Assembly: GCA_948471095.1 (NCBI GenBank)
Contig: CAOKRG010000025.1
Span: 1-35,858, forward strand
Source of the DNA: an uncultured Oscillospiraceae bacterium
Lineage (GTDB): Bacteria; Bacillota; Clostridia; Oscillospirales; Acutalibacteraceae
Reading direction: 5' to 3'
Length of the DNA: 35,858 bases
In this document: piece after piece, positions 8,094 to 14,911 of the stretch
Numbering within the stretch: the first letter of the stretch is position 1
How the letters are laid out: every line of letters begins with the position of its first letter
Translations under genes and position numbers: made by a program
The notes under the pieces: model-generated
Told to the model about the DNA's origin: nothing
Seen by the model: only the letters and a program-made list of their open reading frames with translations
Databases searched by the model: none

Positions 8094-8129
8094 GCCAGGG
8101 GCTTTTGGCGAGCGGGCTGCGCCCCTGGC
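8094..8129 (-). other. Stem-loop at the start of the exporter mRNA leader
   Basis: GCCAGGGGC (8094-8102) pairs perfectly with GCCCCTGGC (8121-8129) around an 18-base loop. It lies just downstream of the predicted transcription start. No U-tract follows. It could protect the 5' end or regulate; this is inference. Confidence 0.5.
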
Positions 8130-8140
8130 TAAACCATAAT

Positions 8141-8169
8141 AGTATATCATAGATTCCCCGAAAAGGCAA
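8141..8169 (-). promoter_or_regulatory. Predicted promoter of the ABC exporter
   Basis: Read on the - strand: -35 TTGCCT (8164-8169), 17-base spacer, -10 TATACT (8141-8146). Transcription would start near 8133, leaving a leader of about 175 bases before the TTG start. Confidence 0.55.
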
Positions 8170-8183
8170 GCGTTAAGCCGCAG

Positions 8184-8314
8184 GGGGGCAGCCAAACGCG
8201 TGTTTTGTTGAGAATCAGGCTTCCTCAGCGCGACAGGAAAAGTTTCGTCATTCTCGACCAAGCCGGCAGGCAAGACACTGCCTAATACTTCTATAACAAC
8301 GCCTTTTGGACATT
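8184..8314. repeat. Diverged relative of the 5979-6160 element
   Basis: The left part (CCAAACGCGTGTTTTGTT, 8192-8209) matches 5986-6003. It is followed at equivalent spacing by AAAAGTTTCGTC, the counterpart of AAAAGTTTTGTC. The right end TTTTGGACATTCCC resembles the inverted left end of the other copy. The central palindrome is not preserved. Confidence 0.55.
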
Positions 8315-8391
8315 CCCAATGGCGCAGACAATGGCCGCTGGATCGTTATGTCGTCCGTATTGCGCCGCCCCGGATTTTTCCTTCCACGGCC

Positions 8392-8420
8392 TTGATTTTT
8401 TTTAGAAGCTGTGATAGAAT
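8392..8420 (+). promoter_or_regulatory. Promoter of tRNA-Leu(UAA)
   Basis: -35 TTGATT (8392-8397), 17-base spacer, -10 TAGAAT (8415-8420), ending 13 bases before the mature tRNA. Confidence 0.8.
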
Positions 8421-8433
8421 TATAAAATAATAT

Positions 8434-8520
8434 GCCGCCGTGGTGGAATTGGCAGACACAAGGGACTTAAAATCCCTCGGTAGCAATACCATACCGGTTC
8501 GAGCCCGGTCGGCGGCACCA
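8434..8520 (+). tRNA. tRNA-Leu (anticodon UAA)
   Basis: An 87-nt cloverleaf with acceptor stem GCCGCCG/CGGCGGC and encoded CCA end. The anticodon arm is AGGGA-CTTAAAA-TCCCT, placing UAA at the anticodon. The long variable arm (CGGTAGCAATACC) is typical of class II Leu tRNAs, and the T arm reads CCGGTTCGAGCCCGG. It decodes UUA (and UUG by wobble). It has its own promoter and a terminator at 8551-8578. Confidence 0.97.
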
Positions 8521-8550
8521 TGTTTACACATCTTAAAAGATGCCACACCG

Positions 8551-8578
8551 AAAAAACCCCGGAATTCCGGGGTTTTTT
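8551..8578 (+). terminator. Terminator after tRNA-Leu(UAA)
   Basis: A perfect 28-base palindrome: A6CCCCGG, loop AATT, CCGGGGT6. It sits 30 bases after the tRNA CCA end. Confidence 0.95.
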
Positions 8579-8602
8579 GGCGTTCAAGAGGCCAAAAAAG
8601 GA

Positions 8603-8617
8603 CCGTCACGGCGTGAC
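8603..8617. other. Short GC-rich dyad
   Basis: CGTCAC-GGC-GTGACG forms a 6-bp dyad between the tRNA terminator and the mobile-element remnants. Function unknown. Apart from this dyad and the hairpin at 8716-8745, nothing is evident in 8579-8778. Confidence 0.3.
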
Positions 8618-8715
8618 GTGTTTTGGGGGATGCCACCCTGATTTTTGGGATCTGAACCTGCGTGGTTGACAAACAGCGAGTCAGGGCAGAAGAAAAACAA
8701 AATATTTTTTGAGAA

Positions 8716-8745
8716 GGGTCATGATGAAAATCATGGCCCTTTTTC
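8716..8745 (+). terminator. Hairpin with T-tract, terminator or attenuator-like
   Basis: GGGTCATGAT (8716-8725) pairs with ATCATGGCCC (8730-8739) around GAAA, followed by a T-rich tract. There is no intact gene immediately before it, so it probably belongs to a truncated mobile-element transcript. Confidence 0.6.
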
Positions 8746-8778
8746 TTTTTCCAGAGAAAGATTTAGGAGGTATGCAGA

Positions 8779-8943
8779 GTGCCAAAGTTTACAGAAAGCA
8801 AGACAGACCGTGCCTACGAGAGTTTTATGCAACAGATTCCCGGCTTCCAGCGGGACCCACCAGAGGCCGGGATTATTCAGAAAGATATGAAACAGAAGAA
8901 ACAACAGAAAGGGGCCGGGAAAAATGATCTTCCGAAACGATAA
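8779..8943 (+). CDS. Small hypothetical protein (54 aa), mobile-element remnant
   Basis: A GTG start at 8779 lies 8 bases after a perfect AGGAGG site and opens a 54-codon frame. It begins MPKFTESKTDRAYESFMQQ and ends in a Lys/Gln/Arg-rich tail (MKQKKQQKGAGKNDLPKR). The family is not recognised. It overlaps the next ORF by 20 bases, the compact spacing seen in conjugative-element cargo. An overlapping frame (8709-8927) lacks such a ribosome site. Confidence 0.5.
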   Translation: MPKFTESKTDRAYESFMQQIPGFQRDPPEAGIIQKDMKQKKQQKGAGKNDLPKR

Positions 8944-9325
8944 GCACGGCGTGCTGTTTGAGAAAGAAATCAGGTATCACAAGGGCTGTAGCAGAAAGTA
9001 TGCTGCAGCCCTTTTTTTGTTGACGGCTGACCCCAGGCTCTGGCACCAGGCCGAGAACCACATCGGCACTAACGAGATCGACATCGAGGCCATGAAGCCC
9101 CGGCGGCTGGACGCTATGTCCTATGTCTGTTTCGCGGTGGCCAAGGACATCATCACCGGCAGCAAAACCGTTGCTCTCACAGAACTGGCCGATGCCAGTA
9201 TGCTGCCGCCCCGGTACTTTTTGGTGATTCAGACCGCCATGCTGATTCGGGGCTACGGACTGAGCGCGGCCAACCGGCTGCTGTTTACGGAAGGGAGGGA
9301 TCAGAATGAACTTCGACAGAAATAA
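8924..9325 (+). CDS. Hypothetical protein, probably integrative-element cargo
   Basis: A 133-residue frame beginning MIFRNDKHGVLFEKEIRYH, with a helical central part (AMSYVCFAVAKDIITGSKTVAL) and no signal peptide. The ATG follows AAAGGGG by about 9 bases. The next ORF (DUF4314, frameshifted) starts inside its 3' end with its own GGGAGGG site, so the three small genes 8779-9583 look like one compact operon of a mobile element. I do not recognise the family; a plasmid or ICE role is inferred only from neighbours. Confidence 0.55.
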   Translation: MIFRNDKHGVLFEKEIRYHKGCSRKYAAALFLLTADPRLWHQAENHIGTNEIDIEAMKPRRLDAMSYVCFAVAKDIITGSKTVALTELADASMLPPRYFLVIQTAMLIRGYGLSAANRLLFTEGRDQNELRQK

Positions 9326-9583
9326 GGTTGAGATGGTCAAAAAGCAGTACCCGGTTGGGACGCGAATCCGGCTGAACAGCCTTTGTAACGACGAGCGGGA
9401 TGACGCCCTCAATATTGCCCTGCGGGCAAATTGGGCTTGTGTGGTACTGTGGTCGGTGTGGACGACCAACCGGCACTGCTCATGAAGTGGGACAACGGGC
9501 GGTCGCTGAGCCTTATGCCCTTCGAGGACAGTTTCACGGTTATCCAAAATGAACAGCAGGCTACGCCGGACGAGCAGTTCTAA
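9306..9583 (+). pseudogene. DUF4314 protein, frameshifted
   Basis: The first half reads VEMVKKQYPVGTRIRLNSL from ATG 9306 (GGGAGGG upstream). The second half reads GTVVGVDDQPALLMKWDNG then RSLSLMPFEDSFTVI in another frame, ending TAA at 9583. Together these match the DUF4314 pattern (KYPxGTRI...GTVxxVDD...WDNGRSL...D.F), a small domain common in Firmicutes conjugative elements. The frame change falls near 9405-9420; the unshifted frame runs into an early TGA. A single indel, real or from sequencing, explains it. Confidence 0.8.
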
Positions 9584-9775
9584 GCATGTTATCAATGAAG
9601 CTGAACAGAACATCGTTCCAGAACGTCAAGGAACAAAGTGCCAAGTCATAATTCCGCACTATCTCACCCAGAAGACGCTCAACCACCTCCCACTTATCAC
9701 GAGCACTGACCACATGCCCCTGCAACACCTGATAATAGCACAAGAAGCCATCAATGCCTTCAGGAATAACGATAC
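9561..9775 (-). pseudogene. Unrecognised gene fragment fused to the CD1108 remnant
   Basis: After the end of CD1108-type similarity the - strand sequence changes character. A separate frame reads IVIPEGIDGFLCYYQVLQGH, then DKWEVVERLLGEIVRNYD, and stops at 9561. It is more A/T-rich than the neighbours and shows no start codon of its own near the junction. It could be the C-terminal tail of another truncated mobile-element gene, or not coding at all. It overlaps the end of the DUF4314 remnant on the opposite strand. Confidence 0.3.
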
Positions 9776-10275
9776 GCCTGCCGGTTGCCGAGGGTCTGCT
9801 GATACACATTGTAGCGGTCCGTCTGCTCACCAGGGGACAGCGTACCGGAAATGATCGTGGACAGCGGTGTTACCGTCAGCGTGGTTTGCAGGACATACCA
9901 ATCGTAGGGGTCGCCGTCGCTGTCATAGCGGGTTTCCACAATAACCTCCCGCGTGAGGGTGTACTGCTCCCCGAACAGCCGCGCAAGCTCCGCCTGGACC
10001 TGTTCAAAGGTGAAGGCGTTGAACATGGTGGAGAGGTAGCCCATCAGCTCATAGGGGTTGTGGCTGATCTCCCCGATGTTGTAGCGGTACTCGTCATAGC
10101 CGGGGTAATTTTCCTCGGTCTGGTCAATGTCCATCTGCAAATCCGTTTCCATTTCCGTGTAGTAGAGGTCCGAATTGCAAATGTCCTGCTCATTCGCCAT
10201 GTAGGAGGCGGAGATGTAGGAGGACTGGAAACCGGAGAGCATGGCGGTAGCCCCGTCAAAAGAATCGGGGTAGGG
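9760..10275 (-). pseudogene. Fragment of a CD1108-family mobile-element protein (conjugation-associated, M23/CHAP type)
   Basis: The segment reads MLSGFQSSYISASYMANEQD, then GEISHNPYELMGYLSTMFNA, FTFEQVQAELARLFGEQYTL and QTDRYNVYQQTLGNRQAY. This matches, from memory of the family, the central part of CD1108-type proteins of Tn916/CTn-like elements, which precede a cell-wall hydrolase domain. The upstream frame extends to about 10275 and hits a stop with no proper start. The downstream end breaks right after RQAY near 9771, where the peptidase domain should begin. Both ends are therefore missing and it cannot be functional. Confidence 0.75.
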
Positions 10276-10368
10276 TGTTAAGAATCAAGCCAGCAAGAAA
10301 GGAAGGCAAGAAATATCGGCCCGCCTTATTATGCCTGGCGGCAATCCTGGGAAAGCATCCGAGGTTAT

Positions 10369-10400
10369 AGAAGGAGCGCCAAACAAATGGCGCTCCTTCT
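10369..10400. terminator. Strong hairpin downstream of the FAD oxidoreductase
   Basis: AGAAGGAGCGCC (10369-10380) pairs perfectly with GGCGCTCCTTCT (10389-10400) around an 8-base loop. It lies 56 bases beyond the oxidoreductase stop on the - strand. The U-tract is poor (TTCTAT), so it may end transcription weakly or protect the mRNA 3' end. Nothing else is evident in 10276-10455. Confidence 0.55.
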
Positions 10401-10455
10401 GCCGCTATGGCGTTTCTATAATTAGTGCGCTCTAGCGGCCCGCAGGGGCTGGTTT

Positions 10456-11796
10456 TCACAAATAAACGCCCTGCTCCCGCAATGCGCTCCGCAGCCTCTT
10501 GACGTCAACCGACCGGGGCTGCACCCCTGTTCTTACCGCCAGCGCTGCCGCCGTGCCCGCCGCCTGACCCAGGGCAATGCAGTGGGGGATCCAGTTGGCC
10601 TCCTGGTTGGCCTCCTCGCTGGAGGAGAAACAGCGTCCCGCTGCCAGCAGGCCGTCCAGCTTCTCCGGCACCAAAATGCCATAGGGCATTTCCATGCGGG
10701 GATAGGCCTCCCGGCCGTTCACCGTGGGCAGCACGGCGACAATATCCTCCCGGCCAGTGCGCGCCCCCAGATAATCCATTGTGAAGCGCTCTACCCCTTT
10801 CAGCCGCCTGCTGCCCCGGACGCCCACCTGCGATGCAAAGTCGTACAGGTACGCGTCCTCCAGGCCGGGGAAGCTCTCCCGCAGATAGGCGATCAGCCGG
10901 TTCACGGTGCGGGTGGTGAGGAACGCCGTGTCCGTCAGCCCGGCAATGGTCATGCAGTCCCGAGGAATCAGGCTGTCCACCCAGACCACGCCGTCCCGGT
11001 TGGAGGAGATCAGCTGCATCGGGTAGCCCGCGATTTCGGCCGCTTTCCTCAGCCTCTTCCCCGCATCGGGCATATCCCTCAGGCCCTGGGCGTAGCGCTC
11101 ATAGCTCACGCCGCCCAGCCGGAACACCAACGAGGTCTTGGCGGTCCGGGCCGTGGACAGACTGGAGCTTTCGAACTCCGCCCCGGCTGTGGCAAAGACG
11201 TCGCCGTCCCCGGTGCAGTCAATGACCACCTGGGCCAGCACCGCCTTGCGCCCCTCCTTGCTCTCAAAAATTACGCCGGCCGCGCGGCCGTCCTCCACAA
11301 TGGCCCGACATCCCAGGCAGTGGCAGTACACCACTACTCCGGCGGCTTCCGTCATGTCGTTCAGCACGACCTTGAGCATTTCCGGGTCGCAGTTCACGCC
11401 GTACATAATCCTCTCGTTCCGGATAAAGAGGGTGTGGCTGCGGTACTTTGCCAGCACTGCCGGGTCGCCGGAACCGGTCTCCTCCTTTTCCGGGCCGAAC
11501 GCCCCGTTGGGGCAGGCCCGCAGGCGGCCGATCCATTCGTCCATCAGCCCTGCCACCAGCTGCTCCCTGCCGCCGTTCAGCGTTGGGTCGCTGAGGAACG
11601 GGATCAGCAGTACCTGCCCCCCCGTGGCCATGCCGCCCAAATGGGCGTAGCGCTCCAGCAGCACTACCCGTCCCGCCCCGGAATTCCGGGCCGCCACCGC
11701 CGCCGTTACCCCGGCGGGACCGCCGCCCACCACCAGCACATCGCACTGGTCATACACCGGGACCTCCCGGGCCGGCTCATAAATAGTCTGCTTCAT
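10456..11796 (-). CDS. FAD-dependent oxidoreductase (FAD_oxidored family)
   Basis: A 446-residue flavoprotein. The N-terminal Rossmann motif is DVLVVGGGPAG (GGGPAG at residues 24-29), followed by VVLLERYAHLGGMATGG, the usual FAD-contact block of this family. A late VIDCTGDGDVFATAGAEFE and C-terminal LLAAGRCFSSSEEANQE, then ALGQAAGTAAALAV, complete the fold. The ATG follows AGGAGGAAGG. Substrate unknown. It is the last gene of the - strand glycan arm, 170 bases after the mutarotase, so a role in oxidising an unusual sugar or cofactor recycling is possible but unproven. No signal peptide. Confidence 0.88.
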   Translation of the reverse strand: MKQTIYEPAREVPVYDQCDVLVVGGGPAGVTAAVAARNSGAGRVVLLERYAHLGGMATGGQVLLIPFLSDPTLNGGREQLVAGLMDEWIGRLRACPNGAFGPEKEETGSGDPAVLAKYRSHTLFIRNERIMYGVNCDPEMLKVVLNDMTEAAGVVVYCHCLGCRAIVEDGRAAGVIFESKEGRKAVLAQVVIDCTGDGDVFATAGAEFESSSLSTARTAKTSLVFRLGGVSYERYAQGLRDMPDAGKRLRKAAEIAGYPMQLISSNRDGVVWVDSLIPRDCMTIAGLTDTAFLTTRTVNRLIAYLRESFPGLEDAYLYDFASQVGVRGSRRLKGVERFTMDYLGARTGREDIVAVLPTVNGREAYPRMEMPYGILVPEKLDGLLAAGRCFSSSEEANQEANWIPHCIALGQAAGTAAALAVRTGVQPRSVDVKRLRSALREQGVYL

Positions 11797-11892
11797 AATC
11801 CTTCCTCCTATCGCAAGATGACGGGAAACGGCCCTGGATGTATGGATTTGGGCCCGCGGCCTCCGCTGGCCAGCAGCCGCGAAAAGTACCGG

Positions 11893-11926
11893 GGCCGAAG
11901 AGCCTCTGCCCCGCGGCGCTTCGGCC
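11893..11926 (-). other. Stem-loop in the mutarotase-oxidoreductase gap
   Basis: GGCCGAAG (11893-11900) pairs with CTTCGGCC (11919-11926), with further GC-rich pairing inside. It sits in the 170-base gap between the two genes. There is no T-run, so a processing or stability role is as likely as termination. Confidence 0.4.
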
Positions 11927-11966
11927 TGGGATAAGACAACACCGTGGGGCTAGATAAGCAGCCTGA

Positions 11967-12818
11967 TTACTCCTTTTCGCCGGAGCCTTTCAGCGTAATC
12001 CTCTGCCAAAGGCGTAGGCTTTCCCCCGGGGAAAGCCTACGGCACCCGGGATCGTTCAGCTGGTTCACCGGGCCGCTCTGCGGTTCCACGCAGATCCAGC
12101 TCTCCCCTTCTCGGGCAAACAGCACCCACTCGGTAAACTCCTCCGATACCTGGTAGCAAAACTCCCCGATCCGCGCCAAGCGTCCCGCGCCGCCTGCTTG
12201 AGCCGTATAGAACCCCGAGACCCGCACCCCGCGAGGGCCGCAGCCCGCCGCAATGTCCCGCTCGCCGCTGTCCAGAGGCAGCAGCCGCCCGGTGGGGAGA
12301 TAGCGTCCGTCCGTCTCCCAGCGCTGGGCGATCGGAGCCAGAAAATCCCCCGGAGCGGCAAAGGCAGTGTGAAACCCCACCTGCACCGGCATGTCCGCCG
12401 CGCCGGTGTTCTTAATCTCCGTCTCCCGCCGGAACCCATTTTCCTCCAAGCGGTCGCGCATAGTCACCCGGCAGGGGAACGGGAAATACTCCCCGGAATT
12501 TTCCAGCACCGCGGTCAAATGGCTGGGGCCGCCCTCCGCCACGGCGAACGCCGCGCCGGTGAACAAACCGTGGATATGGTTGTGCCGGGCGGGCTCCGTC
12601 AGAGGCAGCTCATAGGTCTTCCCATCAAACCGGAAGCGCCCGTCCGCCACCCGGTTGGGCGGGAACAAAAACGGCATGCCGTAAAGCACTGGCTCCGCCA
12701 TGAGGGGGGTCTCCGGCTCCCGCAGAACGGGCCGGCCCCTGTGCCGCAGGCGCAGCACCTGGGCCCCCCGCTCCGGGTCGATGGCGGCGGTCCAGTCCCC
12801 CCGGCCAAGCTCTATCAC
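11967..12818 (-). CDS. Aldose 1-epimerase (mutarotase) family protein
   Basis: Interconverts alpha and beta anomers of an aldose released by the upstream hydrolases. The family's catalytic positions are visible: RHNHIHGLF, VGFHTAF (His) and CVEPQSGPVNQLN (Glu). The true start is the GTG at 12818 with AGGAGG 5 bases upstream. It overlaps the TGA of the preceding DUF6259 gene (GTGA), so the two are translationally coupled. The protein is 283 residues; the longer open frame to 12971 is an artefact with Arg/Gly/Ala-rich composition. Cytoplasmic. The specific sugar is not predictable. Confidence 0.88.
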   Translation of the reverse strand: MIELGRGDWTAAIDPERGAQVLRLRHRGRPVLREPETPLMAEPVLYGMPFLFPPNRVADGRFRFDGKTYELPLTEPARHNHIHGLFTGAAFAVAEGGPSHLTAVLENSGEYFPFPCRVTMRDRLEENGFRRETEIKNTGAADMPVQVGFHTAFAAPGDFLAPIAQRWETDGRYLPTGRLLPLDSGERDIAAGCGPRGVRVSGFYTAQAGGAGRLARIGEFCYQVSEEFTEWVLFAREGESWICVEPQSGPVNQLNDPGCRRLSPGESLRLWQRITLKGSGEKE

Positions 12819-14911
12819 GCGTTCCTCCTGCGGAATACCTGCACCAGCAGCTGCTGAGGCTCCATGGACTCCGGCAGCGCGGGCAGCGGGCCCTCGGTGG
12901 AATCCACGCTCCCGGCCTCCCAGCCTGGAGCCTCCAGCCTCACGTCCTGGGGCCCGCCGGAATCGTTCCACAGAACCACGGCCATCCGGTCCCCGTTTTC
13001 AAAGGCTTTCGCCAGCACCGCTTCGTTTTCCCAGCGCAGCGGCAGGCCGTCCACAAAGCGCCCCAGTCCCAGCAGGTCCCAGTGGCGGCGGCGAAGGTCC
13101 CCGGCCTGTTTCGCGTAGAGGTTTTCCTGTGCGTAGCGGCCCGAGAGCACGTCGTCGCAGTCCCCGTCGTAGCGGACCTCCAGCTCGAAGCGGAAGCCAT
13201 AGGCGCAGGCATAGTTCACCGCCCGTTTTTCCAGGTAGGGCCGGGGGTTGCGGATGGTGATAATCGTCTCCGGGAAGCAGTACCGGAACAGCTCTGGGCA
13301 GTTGTGCACGCCCTTGGCGCCGCTGCCCCAATCTCCCTCGCCGCTTGGATAGGAGGAAATGCCGTGGACGCCGTCCAGATAGGCGGAGTATACGTCTGTG
13401 ATGTGCTCGGAGAAGAAGCCGTATTGGGAGTCCAGCTCCTTGGTTCGGCGCTGAATCCCGTCCATCAGCAGCTTGCGCCCGCCGGGCATGGACAGGGACG
13501 GCTTACCCTTGGGGTGGGGGTGCCGCTCGTCAAAGCAGGGGCGCGGGGGCATGCCGCCAATCTGGTCGTAGAGCACGCCGTCCGGTCCAAAGGACCGCAC
13601 CCACTCCGCCTTTTCCTCCATCAGCTCCCGCCACTCCGGGCAGCAGGGGCAGGAGGTGGCAAAGGATTTGTTGGTGAAGTATTTCAGATAAGTGCTGTTG
13701 TGCGCCTTGTTGTACCACTCCAAATAGGGGATGCCGTCCTTGCTGCGGCAGACGTATTGGTCGCCGCCGTTTTGGTAAAATTCGGTGGTGGTGTCGATGA
13801 GGTGTCCCTGGTAATACAGGGTGACGCTGCCGCCCTCCTCCTGCACCTGCCGGATCCCATCCTTGAGAGCCTGGGCCCCGCCCAGGCTCTCGCTGACCTT
13901 CAGGTCGGGGTACTGGTTGTCGTGGCCGGAATCGTACCAGCCGAACAGCCCCACGGTATCGCAGCCGGTAGCCTTGGCCAGCTCATACAGCTTGGGAATG
14001 GTGTGGTACGGCCACATCTCCGTGCCGAACTGCTGCTTCATAATCACCAGATAATAGCCGTTCATGTTCTTGACCCATTCCGGTTTTTCATGGCTGGGGC
14101 GCCAGGTTTTGGCCCACCCGGCATAGAGGTCCGCCCCCTTGTGCCAGCTCCCGGCATAGAAGCTTAGCACCGCGTCCGGCGCCTGCCAGGTTTCGCCCTC
14201 CCGCACAAAGGCCAGCTTGTCCAGCACCAGGGTAATGTCCCCCTCTGCCGTTGGCGCGCCCAGCACCCGCAGGTCCGTAACATGGTGGTCCGCATCCTGG
14301 CTCTGCAAAAACAGAGTCCTGCCGCTCCCCTCCAGAGCCATCCACTGCATGGAGGCATAGCCTGGGTAGGTGGTGCCGAACGAGCAATTACCGATCTCCC
14401 GGCTGGGGCCGAAGCCAAAGGTGGTGGATCCCACCTCGCTGTCCCCGTGGCCGGAGAGGAAGCGCCCCACGTCCGGCACCCGCATGCCGCTCTGGATGGG
14501 GAACAGCAGGTCCGGGCCGGCGCCGTCCCCTCCCAGGCTCCGCACCACGCCGATATAGGGGTACTCGAAGTCCGTGACCCAGGCGTCCGGCTCCCGGTTG
14601 TCAATTTCCGCGGAGAAGCGCAGATGCTCCCCGTCCAGCCGAACCGTAAGACGCAGGCCGATCTGAGCCGTGCCGCCGGAATATTCCAGGGTTCGGGCGG
14701 TGAACGTCACCGCGCCCGGCTCTTCGCGCACGGTGAAGCTTTGGCCGCCGCTCACCACCGTGTTCTCCCAGTTCTCCCCCTTCTTGAAGACCAGCTTGAA
14801 GCTGGTGGAGGAAGGGGCCGCGATCGCATTGCCGCCCCCCATGGACAGCAGGCTGAGCCGCGCCTGCCCGTCAAAGCCTATTTGAATGTTCTGGTTTTCC
14901 AGTTTCCACAT
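12815..14911 (-). CDS. DUF6259 glycoside-hydrolase-like protein, copy B
   Basis: 698 residues, no signal peptide. The N-terminal half is a beta-sandwich-type domain beginning MWKLENQNIQIGFDGQARLS. The central part looks like a TIM barrel: LVIMKQQFGTEMWPYHTIPK, TVGLFGWYDSGHDNQYPDLK, VTLYYQGHLIDTTTEFY and FGPDGVLYDQIGGMPPRPCF, then SEHITDVYSAYLDG. A short C-terminal beta domain follows (AVVLWNDSGGPQDVRLEAPG). Asp residues in DGVLYDQIGG and the acidic pair in SEHITD are candidates for catalysis; this is inference. It starts directly after the stop of its paralogue (TAAATG) with AGAGGTGGG upstream. An intracellular glycosidase is the likely role, substrate unknown. Confidence 0.85.
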   Translation of the reverse strand: MWKLENQNIQIGFDGQARLSLLSMGGGNAIAAPSSTSFKLVFKKGENWENTVVSGGQSFTVREEPGAVTFTARTLEYSGGTAQIGLRLTVRLDGEHLRFSAEIDNREPDAWVTDFEYPYIGVVRSLGGDGAGPDLLFPIQSGMRVPDVGRFLSGHGDSEVGSTTFGFGPSREIGNCSFGTTYPGYASMQWMALEGSGRTLFLQSQDADHHVTDLRVLGAPTAEGDITLVLDKLAFVREGETWQAPDAVLSFYAGSWHKGADLYAGWAKTWRPSHEKPEWVKNMNGYYLVIMKQQFGTEMWPYHTIPKLYELAKATGCDTVGLFGWYDSGHDNQYPDLKVSESLGGAQALKDGIRQVQEEGGSVTLYYQGHLIDTTTEFYQNGGDQYVCRSKDGIPYLEWYNKAHNSTYLKYFTNKSFATSCPCCPEWRELMEEKAEWVRSFGPDGVLYDQIGGMPPRPCFDERHPHPKGKPSLSMPGGRKLLMDGIQRRTKELDSQYGFFSEHITDVYSAYLDGVHGISSYPSGEGDWGSGAKGVHNCPELFRYCFPETIITIRNPRPYLEKRAVNYACAYGFRFELEVRYDGDCDDVLSGRYAQENLYAKQAGDLRRRHWDLLGLGRFVDGLPLRWENEAVLAKAFENGDRMAVVLWNDSGGPQDVRLEAPGWEAGSVDSTEGPLPALPESMEPQQLLVQVFRRRNA

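Noticed and set aside
8346-8672. A 108-aa - strand ORF across tRNA-Leu(UAA)
   Set aside because: It is the antisense translation of the tRNA (contains the ADRARTGMVLLPRDFKSL type of sequence), a common false gene.
8434-10460. Search for a repeat of the tRNA-Leu(UAA) 3' end as an att site at the far side of the mobile remnants
   Set aside because: No convincing copy of the T-arm/acceptor sequence is visible there by eye.
12819-12971. N-terminal extension of the mutarotase to ATG 12971
   Set aside because: It overlaps the upstream DUF6259 gene deeply and is Arg/Gly/Ala-rich; the GTG at 12818 has a perfect AGGAGG.
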